Assembly (NCBI GenBank): GCA_016218445.1
Contig: JACREC010000069.1
Location: forward strand, 1-41,037
DNA from: Nitrosomonadales bacterium
Lineage (GTDB): Bacteria > Pseudomonadota > Gammaproteobacteria > Burkholderiales > Gallionellaceae
Length of the DNA: 41,037 nt
Direction of reading: 5' to 3'
The first letter of the stretch is position 1, and the number at the start of each line of letters is the position of its first letter. Below the pieces are notes generated by a model. It had not been told where the DNA came from. It ran no database searches and saw nothing but the letters and a program-made list of their open reading frames with translations. This document shows positions 30,256 through 39,104 of this stretch, piece by piece. The translations under genes and the position numbers were made by a program.

Positions 30256-31160
30256 AAAACTGGCTGATCCAGCATGTCCGCGTGCTGCTGTTTACCCTGC
30301 GCCGCCTCCGCGCCACACCGGGATCCAGCCTGCTGAACATTCTGGTCATCGGCATCGCGCTCAGCCTGCCGGCAGGCATGTATGTGCTGTTGCAGAATGT
30401 GCAGAACCTGGCCGAACAGGTGGCCGGCACACCGCAGATCAGCGTGTTCCTGAGCATGGACGCCAGCCGGGACGACATCGCCCGCATCGGCAGGCAATTG
30501 AAACAGCACGAGGCGGTCGGACAGGTCGAATTCGTGCCGCGTGAGCAGGCGCTGGAGCAGATCAAACGCACCACCGGGCTGACGGACGTAATCGGCGGGC
30601 TGACGCAAAATCCGCTGCCGGATGCCTTTGTTGTTTACCCGAAAAAATTGGGTTCACAGGCGCTGGAAACCCTGCGCGACGAATTGCAGAAATGGCCCAA
30701 GCTGGAGCATGTGCAACTGGATTCGGCCTGGGCGCGCAAGCTGGAAGCGCTGCTCAAGTTCGGCCGGCTGGCGGCGCTGATTCTCGCCGTGCTGCTCAGC
30801 TTCGCGCTGGTGGCCGTTACTTTCAACACCATCCGCCTGCAAATCCTCACTCAGCGCGATGAGATCGAGGTGTCCAAACTGATCGGCGCCACCAATGCCT
30901 TCATCCGCCGGCCCTTCCTGTATTTCGGCCTGCTGCAGGGCCTGCTGGGCGGCGGGGCGGCGTGGCTCATCATCATGACCAGCCTGTACCTGCTCAACGG
31001 CAGCCTTGCCGGGCTGGTGCAACTGTATGCCAGCAGTTTCACCCTGCGCCCTCCCTCCGCAGGCAACACCCTCGCCCTGCTGGGTTTCTCCGCCTACCTC
31101 GGCTGGCTGGGCGCCTGGCTGTCGGTGGCGCAACACCTGTGGCAGATTGAGCCGCGTTAA
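30252..31160 (+). CDS. ftsX: cell division protein FtsX
   Basis: Overlaps ftsE; FtsX-like N-terminus and TM pattern (EIEVSKLIGATNAFIRRPFLYFG). Confidence 0.95.
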
Positions 31161-31195
31161 GAACTAAACGCCCGGCGCGGGAATCTTTTTTTACT

Positions 31196-31222
31196 CTGGC
31201 ACTCGAACCGCCAGAGTGCTAG
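31196..31222 (+). promoter_or_regulatory. CIRCE-like (HrcA operator) element upstream of rpoH
   Basis: CTGGCACTC-N9-GAGTGCTAG against consensus TTAGCACTC-N9-GAGTGCTAA (7/9 and 8/9, exact 9-nt spacer). Confidence 0.8.
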
Positions 31223-31248
31223 TATTCCCCCATAAGGAGGTTGCAACC

Positions 31249-32106
<858 letters not shown>

Positions 32107-32127
32107 GAGGCAGGCAGGAAAAACAAA

Positions 32128-32156
32128 AAGCCGCAGGATTTTCCTGCGGCTTTTTT
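32128..32156. terminator. bidirectional terminator between convergent rpoH and sspB
   Basis: AAAAAGCCGCAGGA-TTT-TCCTGCGGCTTTTTT. Confidence 0.88.
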
Positions 32157-32560
32157 CATTTCACCACCCTGAGGCGCGGCTTGGTTGGCTGAGGGTTGTC
32201 GGGCGGCTTGCCACCCCCCCTATCATCAGCAGTTGGTGTCGGCGCAGATTCCTGTCCCTGGAATACCAGTCCCTGACCTGTTTCCTTGGCAAAGATACCG
32301 ATCACCGCAGCCATCGGCACGATAATCTCATGCGGTACGCCGCCAAACCTTCCGCCACAGGTAATCTCGTCGTTGCCCAAGAGCAGGTTTTTCACCGCAT
32401 CCATGCCCAGATTGAGCACAATCTCGCCATCCTTGACGAAAGCCGTCGGCACTCGCGTTGCCTCGTCCACCCGCACCGCCAGATAGGGGGTCAGGCCGCT
32501 ATCGGCACACCATTCGTAAATTGCGCGTATCAGATAGGGCTTGGTGGACAAATCACTCAC
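32156..32560 (-). CDS. sspB: ClpXP protease specificity-enhancing factor SspB
   Basis: TKPYLIRAIYEWCADSGLTPYLAVRVD...GRFGGVPHEIIVPMAAVIGIFAKETGQGLVF; GTG start. Confidence 0.93.
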   Translation of the reverse strand: MSDLSTKPYLIRAIYEWCADSGLTPYLAVRVDEATRVPTAFVKDGEIVLNLGMDAVKNLLLGNDEITCGGRFGGVPHEIIVPMAAVIGIFAKETGQGLVFQGQESAPTPTADDRGGGKPPDNPQPTKPRLRVVK

Positions 32561-32758
32561 GGGTGCCTCTCAAAATCCAGATTTCATCCCAACTGCTGCG
32601 TTGCTCGAAAATTTTCTTGCTTACATATACACCATATGCGGCGCTACGAAAATTTTCTCGCGCCTTGCTGACGATTCCGCACGGGCTGCTTTTGCCCGCA
32701 GCGGATCGGCGTCCCCTTGTGGGGCATTTGAGCGAACTCTGAATTTTTAGAAGCACCC
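32561..32758. mobile_element. MITE-like element 3 (198 bp, 21-bp TIR, 18/21 match) filling the sspA-sspB gap
   Basis: GGGTGCCTCTCAAAATCCAGA at 32561 and TCTGAATTTTTAGAAGCACCC at 32738-32758. Confidence 0.75.
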
Positions 32759-32761
32759 TCA

Positions 32762-33373
32762 CTACTTGCGCATCGCTTTTTCCGCGGGCGTCATCGCCTC
32801 GATATAGGCCGGGCGCGAAAACAGCCGCTCGGCATATTTCATCAGCGGTGCAGCATCCTTGTCGAGCTGGATGCCATAATGATCCAGCCGCCACAGCAGC
32901 GGCGCGATGGCCACGTCGAGCATGGAAAACTCATCACCCAGCATGTATTTCTGCTTGGCAAATACCGGGGCAATCTGCGTCAAATTGTCGCGCACCGCAT
33001 GACGCGCCTTGTCGGCGACTTTCTGTGCGCCATGCTCGATCGCGTCAATATGGCAGAACAACTCATTCTCGAAACGGTACAGGAATAACCGCGCGCGCGC
33101 GCGCATTACCGGATCGGCCGGCATCAGTTGCGGGTGCGGGAAGCGCTCATCGATATATTCGTTGATGATATTGGCCTCATACAATACCAGGTCGCGCTCC
33201 ACCAACACCGGCACTTTGTTATAGGGGTTCACCACCGCAAGATCTTCCGGCTTGTTGAGCATGTCCACATCAATGACCTGAAAGTCCATGCCTTTTTCAA
33301 ACAAGACGATGCGGCAACGTTGGCTGAACGGGTCTGTTGTTCCCGAGTAAAGCGTCATCATAGCGCGGCTCAC
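32762..33373 (-). CDS. sspA: stringent starvation protein A (GST-like)
   Basis: MMTLYSGTTDPFSQRCRIVLFEKGMDFQVIDVDMLNKPEDLAVVNPYNKVPVLVERDLVLYEANIINEYIDERFPHPQLMP. Confidence 0.95.
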   Translation of the reverse strand: MSRAMMTLYSGTTDPFSQRCRIVLFEKGMDFQVIDVDMLNKPEDLAVVNPYNKVPVLVERDLVLYEANIINEYIDERFPHPQLMPADPVMRARARLFLYRFENELFCHIDAIEHGAQKVADKARHAVRDNLTQIAPVFAKQKYMLGDEFSMLDVAIAPLLWRLDHYGIQLDKDAAPLMKYAERLFSRPAYIEAMTPAEKAMRK

Positions 33374-33498
33374 TCCTTAATCAGGTGGTTGCGACGCATC
33401 GCCCCACACACCAGTATAAATCCAACCTCCACCGCGCTGATTGGGACGGCGGCTGGCGCCGGCATGGTGCCGGAACCGTAATTGCTATTAAAAACCAT
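33370..33498 (-). CDS. candidate 42-aa small protein upstream of sspA
   Basis: MVFNSNYGSGTMPAPAAVPISAVEVGFILVCGAMRRNHLIKE; GGGAGA SD-like upstream; its TGA overlaps the sspA GTG as GTGA. Confidence 0.45.
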   Translation of the reverse strand: MVFNSNYGSGTMPAPAAVPISAVEVGFILVCGAMRRNHLIKE

Positions 33499-33569
33499 TA
33501 CATATCTCCCTATATTATTTTCTTTACAGTACCAACCACATCGTAAGGGATAGGCGCGGCAATAAAAAG

Positions 33570-33602
33570 CGGATGATGTCCAGTTTGAAAAATAAAGTCA
33601 AC
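33570..33602 (-). promoter_or_regulatory. candidate promoter of the smORF-sspA-sspB unit, shared with actA
   Basis: Minus strand GTTGACTTTATTTTTCAAACTGGACATCATCCG: TTGACT-N17-CATCAT. Confidence 0.55.
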
Positions 33603-33778
33603 TCTACAAAACCGGACGAGCGCTAATTCACCCTGCAACTGGCTAATTGGAACGAATGCCATATTTCTTGTCAAATTTGTTCGGCGCGCCTATACAACAA
33701 GATTTCGCGGACATTTGTTGACTTGGGACGAGCGCCTGCTTTAGAGTGGTAACCGTTATTCAATATGGGGAGACATCA

Positions 33779-34096
33779 ATGAGCATTCGTTATCTGGTTA
33801 TGTTGGCAGCAGGTTTGGTTTTTGCTGATAATGCACTCGCCGAGAACGGTGAGGTACTGGCGAAGAATAACAATTGTCTGACTTGTCACGCAGTTGACAA
33901 GAAGGTGCTTGGCCCGTCTTTCAAGGAAGTCGCCGCAAAATACAAGGATGACAAGGGCGCGCAAGCCGCACTGGAAAAGAAAGTGCGGAGCGGCGGTGCG
34001 GGTGCATGGGGCAAAATGCCAATGCCGGCCACGGCGATGTCGGTAAGCGACGGTGACATCAAGGGTATCGTACAGTGGGTGCTGTCGCTTAAGTAA
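33779..34096 (+). CDS. class I monohaem cytochrome c (c-551/c-552 type)
   Basis: Signal peptide; NNCLTCHAVDKKVLGPSFKEVAAKYKDDKGAQAALEKKVRSGGAGAWGKMPMPATAMSVSDGDIKGIVQWVLSL. Confidence 0.93.
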   Translation: MSIRYLVMLAAGLVFADNALAENGEVLAKNNNCLTCHAVDKKVLGPSFKEVAAKYKDDKGAQAALEKKVRSGGAGAWGKMPMPATAMSVSDGDIKGIVQWVLSLK

Positions 34097-34256
34097 ACAT
34101 CCGCATTCGGGGTATTGTTATCGCTGGATGGCCGTTCCTCGAAACTCGCCACAAGCGGCTCGTTTTCCCGCCTTCGCGGGAATGACGCATGGTTTGTCTA
34201 GTGGAAATCTGGAAGTATCTCTTTTTTTACCACCCCGCCAACTGCTTTTTCCAGGA

Positions 34257-35711
34257 TCAGTGAATCAGGAATATAGTCGCTAACCCCAGGAAAATAAAAA
34301 AGCCGCCGCTATCGGTGATGGCGGTGATCATCACGCTGGAGCCGATGGCAGGGTCGCGCCCCATTTTTTGCATGACGAGCGGGATAGCCATACCAACGAG
34401 AGCCCCCACCAGAAGATTGAGCAGCATCGCACCGGTCATCACGACACCGAGCGCTGCGCTGTGATACAGGAAATAGGCGAACAATCCGGCAATACTACCC
34501 CACAGCAGGCCATTAAATCCGCCAACCGCCAGTTCCTTGAGCAGCAGCCTGCGCGCGTTGCCCTGGGTGATTTGCCCCATGGCCAGCGAGCGGATGATAA
34601 TGGTGGTGGTTTGATTCGCCGAGTTGCCGGCAATGCCTGCGACGATGGGCATCAGCGTGGCCAGCGCGACAAATTTTTCTATCGTGCCTTCAAAGCTGCC
34701 GATCACCCGCGAGGCGAAGAACGCGGTGCAAAGATTCAGTGCTAGCCACACCCAGCGGTTTTGCGCGCTCTTCCATACCGAGGCAAAAATATCTTCCTCT
34801 TCGCGCAAACCGGCCAGGTTCAAAACGTCGCTTTCCGATTCGTTGCGGATGAAGTCCAGCACCACGTTCACCGTCACGCGCCCGACCAGTTTGCCGTCCT
34901 CATCCACCACCGGCGCGGAAACCAGGTCATAGCGCTCAAACGCCTGCGCGGCCTGTTCGGCCTTATCGTCCGGGCGCAGGGTGATGGTGTCGGTCAGCAT
35001 CAGGCTGCCGACGATCTTTTCCGGTTCGTTGACAACGATGAGATTGATCGGCAGCACGCCTTTGAAGCGGTCATCGCGGTCCACCACGAACACCTGGTCG
35101 GTGTGATCGGGCAGTTCGTCAAAACGGCGCAGATAGCGTGATACCACTTCCAGCGTGATGTCCTTGCGGATATGGATCATGCTGAAATCCATCAGCGCGC
35201 CGACCGCATCTTCCGGGTACGACATCGCCGCGCGCAACTGCTCGCGCTCCTCGATGGACAGCGACTTGAACACATCGCGCATCACCGCCTGCGGTAAGTC
35301 CGGCGCCAGGTCGGCGATCTCGTCGGTATCGAGCTGTTCCGCCGCCTCGCGCAACTCCTCGCGGCTCATGGTGGCGATCAGCGATTCGCGTACCGCATCG
35401 GAAACCTCGATCAGTATCTCGCCGTCGCGCTCGGCCTTGACCAGGTCCCACACCAGCAAACGCTGCTCGATGGGCAATGCTTCCAGGATGTAGGCGATGT
35501 CGGCTGTATGCAGGGTGCCCAGCTTCTCGTGCAGCTCTGCCAGATGCCGTTTGTGCAACAACTTGTCCACCAACTCGTGGCGGTCCGCGCGCGGAATTTC
35601 CTGCTGGTGCGCCACAGTCTCAACCAGCGCGTGCTTGTCCAGCAGGTGTTGCACCTGTTGCAAGTAATCCTGCACGTTTTCCGTGTAATGAGGTTCGTGG
35701 TCTTCGGTCAT
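34257..35711 (-). CDS. mgtE: magnesium transporter MgtE
   Basis: MgtE N domain, CBS pair, TM domain with AGIAGNSANQTTTIIIRSLAMGQ. Confidence 0.96.
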   Translation of the reverse strand: MTEDHEPHYTENVQDYLQQVQHLLDKHALVETVAHQQEIPRADRHELVDKLLHKRHLAELHEKLGTLHTADIAYILEALPIEQRLLVWDLVKAERDGEILIEVSDAVRESLIATMSREELREAAEQLDTDEIADLAPDLPQAVMRDVFKSLSIEEREQLRAAMSYPEDAVGALMDFSMIHIRKDITLEVVSRYLRRFDELPDHTDQVFVVDRDDRFKGVLPINLIVVNEPEKIVGSLMLTDTITLRPDDKAEQAAQAFERYDLVSAPVVDEDGKLVGRVTVNVVLDFIRNESESDVLNLAGLREEEDIFASVWKSAQNRWVWLALNLCTAFFASRVIGSFEGTIEKFVALATLMPIVAGIAGNSANQTTTIIIRSLAMGQITQGNARRLLLKELAVGGFNGLLWGSIAGLFAYFLYHSAALGVVMTGAMLLNLLVGALVGMAIPLVMQKMGRDPAIGSSVMITAITDSGGFFIFLGLATIFLIH

Positions 35712-35820
35712 GGCGCGGTCATGCTGGGCTCATTCAGAGGCTCCTTAAATTGGCGGCTATTGTAAAGAAATTAACGCGCGGCTGCGCGGCAAATTTGGCC
35801 GGCTTCGGGGGCTGGGTTGC

Positions 35821-36516
35821 TCAGGGAATTCCCGCGTCACTCATGCGCCCGAGAATGATCTCGGTTTTGCGCAGCAGGCCGCGCGCTTCGCGGTGTTTGT
35901 CGTAATAGCGCGGGTTGGGCACCATCGCGGCAAGCCTGGCGGCTTGGTCTGCGGAGAGTTGCGCCGCGCTGACGTGAAAGTAATGCCGCGCCGCCGCTTC
36001 CGCGCCGAACACGCCGTTGCCCCATTCGATCACGTTCAAATAAATCTCAAAAATACGCTGCTTATCCATCACCTTTTCCAGCATCACGGTAATGGTGGCT
36101 TCCTCCAGTTTGCGCCACGGCGTGCGCTTGCCGGAGAGAAACAGATTTTTCGCCAGTTGCTGGCTGATGGTGGAACCTCCCGCCACGATCTTGCCCTTCT
36201 TCAGGTTCTTCTCATAAGCCTTCTGGATGCCCTCCCAGTCGAAGCCTTCGTGATCCACGAACTTGGCGTCCTCTGCGGCGATCAGTGCGCGCTTGAGGTT
36301 GCTGGAAATCTTCGCGTAGGGCACCCACTGGTGCTGCAGCCCGGCATCTGGATTCTTGTCCTGCATGGCTTCGAGCCGGCTTTCCATGAAGGCGCTGGAT
36401 GCCGGGTTGTGATCCACCCACCACCAAACGTGCGCGAAAATCCATGCCTGATAGAACAGTATAAGAACAAATAGCAGCGCGAGAATGCGCCACATCCAGC
36501 GCCAAAGTTTTTTCAT
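35821..36516 (-). CDS. mtgA: monofunctional biosynthetic peptidoglycan transglycosylase
   Basis: AAEDAKFVDHEGFDWEGIQKAYEKNLKKGKIVAGGSTISQQLAKNLFLSGKRTPWRKLEEATI. Confidence 0.95.
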   Translation of the reverse strand: MKKLWRWMWRILALLFVLILFYQAWIFAHVWWWVDHNPASSAFMESRLEAMQDKNPDAGLQHQWVPYAKISSNLKRALIAAEDAKFVDHEGFDWEGIQKAYEKNLKKGKIVAGGSTISQQLAKNLFLSGKRTPWRKLEEATITVMLEKVMDKQRIFEIYLNVIEWGNGVFGAEAAARHYFHVSAAQLSADQAARLAAMVPNPRYYDKHREARGLLRKTEIILGRMSDAGIP

Positions 36517-37322
36517 TGTTGCTTGCGCAGCTGCTCTATGACCGGACGGGTGTCCGGGCGCACGCCGCGCCACAGGAAAAATGATTCGGCGGCTTGTTCC
36601 ACCAGCATGCCGAGGCCGTCTGACACGATGGCTGCGCCCTGTTCGCGGGCGAATTTCATGAAAGGCGTTTTCTTGCCATACATCATGTCGTAAGCCAGAG
36701 CATGGGGGGCGAAGATGCCGTTTGGCAGCGGCGGCATTTCATCGGACAGTCCGCTAGAAGTGGCGTTGATGACAATATCAAATGATTTACCGGCAAGTTC
36801 TTCATAACTACAACTGGATACAACGAATCGCTTGGCAAGATCATGTGCCTTGTCTACCGTGCGATTGGTGATCGTGATACTTGCGCCAGTGAGGCGTAAT
36901 GGCGATATCACTCCCCTGGCTGCGCCACCAGCACCTATGAGCAGCACTCGCTTATCGCGTAAATACACTCCAAGGTTGTCTTGTATATCATGTATTAGTC
37001 CGATGCCATCGGTGTTGTGGAGATGAACACCATCGCTCTTAAATTCAAGAGTGTTTGCAGCGTGGGCATGAACGACATCAAATGACAGATGTTGTTTCCG
37101 ATTCGCCAATTGATAGGCGCTTTGCTTGAACGGTACGGTGACGTTGCAGCCTTTGTAGCCCTCATTGCGTAGCCGTTCAACCGTCGCGGCAAAGCCATCC
37201 AGCGGCGCAAGAACGGCTTCATAGCTGATGTCCTGCCCGGTCTGTTGCCCGAACAGTTTATGTATCAGCGGCGATTTGCTGTGGGCGATGGGGTTGCCGA
37301 TGACGGCGTAACGGTCAGTCAT
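36513..37322 (-). CDS. aroE: shikimate dehydrogenase
   Basis: MTDRYAVIGNPIAHSKSPLIHKLFGQQTG; GCNVTVPFKQ; LIGAGGAARGV. Confidence 0.96.
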   Translation of the reverse strand: MTDRYAVIGNPIAHSKSPLIHKLFGQQTGQDISYEAVLAPLDGFAATVERLRNEGYKGCNVTVPFKQSAYQLANRKQHLSFDVVHAHAANTLEFKSDGVHLHNTDGIGLIHDIQDNLGVYLRDKRVLLIGAGGAARGVISPLRLTGASITITNRTVDKAHDLAKRFVVSSCSYEELAGKSFDIVINATSSGLSDEMPPLPNGIFAPHALAYDMMYGKKTPFMKFAREQGAAIVSDGLGMLVEQAAESFFLWRGVRPDTRPVIEQLRKQQ

Positions 37323-37365
37323 TTTTGGGTGCGCGTATAAATCAATGCGCACATTGTAAAGAAAA

Positions 37366-38121
37366 TCAGCCGACTTTTCGTGGATTCAGCAACCCTGCCG
37401 CAAGAGCCCCCGTTACCGCCATTGCCCACACCACCGTTGCGCCGCTCGGTAAATCAAACCGGGCGGACAACAGCAGGCCGATGGCATAACCGGCAACACC
37501 AACCGCAAAGGCATAGTGCGCGCGGCGGTGGCGGATGCGATACGTGGCGAGTGCCGGAACAATCAGGCTGGCGAACACCAGATACACGCCGACCAATTGC
37601 ACCGAGGCGGTGACGGCCAATGCGAACAGCGCGTAGAAACCCAGGTTGCGGGTTTTTAATTTGGTCCATTGCCACAGCGCGAGCAATACGGCGGTCAATA
37701 AAGCGGTGGCGATCAATTGATAGGTGCTTACCCAGAGGATTTGCCCGACCAGCAAATCCTTGAGATGTTCGCCCGCGTGTACGTCGCGGCTCATCAGCAG
37801 GATGCCGCCGCTGGCGGCGAGCACGAAGGCCATGCCGATGCAGGCTTCCTTGACTTCGGACAAGTGATGTTCGATCAGCGCGAGCAGTGCCGCACCGCAC
37901 AGCGCGCTGGCGGCGGCGATGAACTGCACCAGCAGCGGCTGCCCGGTTAAATCCAGCAGTGCGGCGATGACGATACCCAGCCCTGCAATTTGCGCGATGG
38001 CAAGATCGGCGAAAATCACACCGCGCTCCAATACCTTCATGCCGAGCGGGATGTGCGTGGCCAGCACCAGCAGGCCCGCGACGAGCGCGGGCAGCAGGAT
38101 GTTGAGTTCGATAGTATTCAT
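37366..38121 (-). CDS. zinc/manganese-type ABC transporter permease (ZnuB-like)
   Basis: ABC-3 family membrane protein with LERGVIFADLAIAQIAGLG motif. Confidence 0.9.
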   Translation of the reverse strand: MNTIELNILLPALVAGLLVLATHIPLGMKVLERGVIFADLAIAQIAGLGIVIAALLDLTGQPLLVQFIAAASALCGAALLALIEHHLSEVKEACIGMAFVLAASGGILLMSRDVHAGEHLKDLLVGQILWVSTYQLIATALLTAVLLALWQWTKLKTRNLGFYALFALAVTASVQLVGVYLVFASLIVPALATYRIRHRRAHYAFAVGVAGYAIGLLLSARFDLPSGATVVWAMAVTGALAAGLLNPRKVG

Positions 38122-39080
38122 TTCAACCCCTCCAGCAAACGTTGAATGGTGTCATCGAACAGCGTGAATAAATCGGTTGCCTGCGGTGTGCCGCCCACGG
38201 TATAGGGCAACATCACTGCGGGGACGTGCGCACGTTGTGCAATCCATTCCGATGGTCGCCCATCCTGGTAGGCTGCGCGCAATACCATGCGTGCAGGATG
38301 TTGTTGTAATTCATTCAGCACACTGCCCAGATATGCCGCGCTGGGTTCCAGGCCGGGCTTGGGTTCCAGCTCGGCGACTTGTTTTAGTCCCAGCCAGTTA
38401 TTCAGGTAGGGGAATCCTTTGTGCTGCACGATGACGGGTACGCCTTTTAACGAAACCGCCTGTTTTTCCCAGCGTGCGATAGCCACACGCCACTGCTGAT
38501 TGAACGCGGTGTATTGCTGTTGGTAAAGTTGTGTGTTGGCCGGATCAAGCTGGATCAGGCGTTTGCTGAGGGCTTCCGCAATCGGCAGGAAGTTGCGCGC
38601 ATCGGTCTGAATGTGCGGATTGCCCGACGCATGCACATCGCCCTCGGCGCGATCCAGTCGCGTCGGAACTTCCAGCCTGGACACATATTGCGCAGCTTCA
38701 AAATTGCCGCTGCTGCCGGGTTGAATGGCGCTGTTGCCGGATTCGCGCAGCACTACCGGCATCCAGCCGATTTCCAGTTCCGCACCGGTGCACACCAGCA
38801 GTTGTGCGCGGCGCGCCCTGGCGATCAGGCTGGGGCGTGCTTCCACGCGATGCGGGTCTTGCAACGCGCCGGTGGCGGTGTAAATGCTGGCCTGATTGCC
38901 CGCAAGTTGTTGGGTGAGGGCTGCCCATTCCGGTTCGCAGGCGAATACGTTGAGTGCGGCGTGGACGTTGCCGCTGATGAGCAACAACAGAAAAGCGTAG
39001 AGAATTTTTCTGGCTACGGCATAACCCTCGCTTAGGCGAGGATTAGCCTTCACCGAAACTACACGTTGTTTCGTTTTCAT
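38118..39080 (-). CDS. zinc-type ABC transporter substrate-binding protein (ZnuA-like)
   Basis: FACEPEWAALTQQLAG; HASGNPHIQTDARN; IVQHKGFPYLNNWLGL. Confidence 0.88.
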   Translation of the reverse strand: MKTKQRVVSVKANPRLSEGYAVARKILYAFLLLLISGNVHAALNVFACEPEWAALTQQLAGNQASIYTATGALQDPHRVEARPSLIARARRAQLLVCTGAELEIGWMPVVLRESGNSAIQPGSSGNFEAAQYVSRLEVPTRLDRAEGDVHASGNPHIQTDARNFLPIAEALSKRLIQLDPANTQLYQQQYTAFNQQWRVAIARWEKQAVSLKGVPVIVQHKGFPYLNNWLGLKQVAELEPKPGLEPSAAYLGSVLNELQQHPARMVLRAAYQDGRPSEWIAQRAHVPAVMLPYTVGGTPQATDLFTLFDDTIQRLLEGLK

Positions 39081-39104
39081 GGTTTCCCCTTTTGGATTTG
39101 TATA

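Noticed and set aside
34160-34185. TTCCCGCCTTCGCGGGAATGAC hairpin after the cytochrome c gene
   Set aside because: A very common REP-like motif in proteobacteria; not specific to this locus and possibly only a 3'-end structure.
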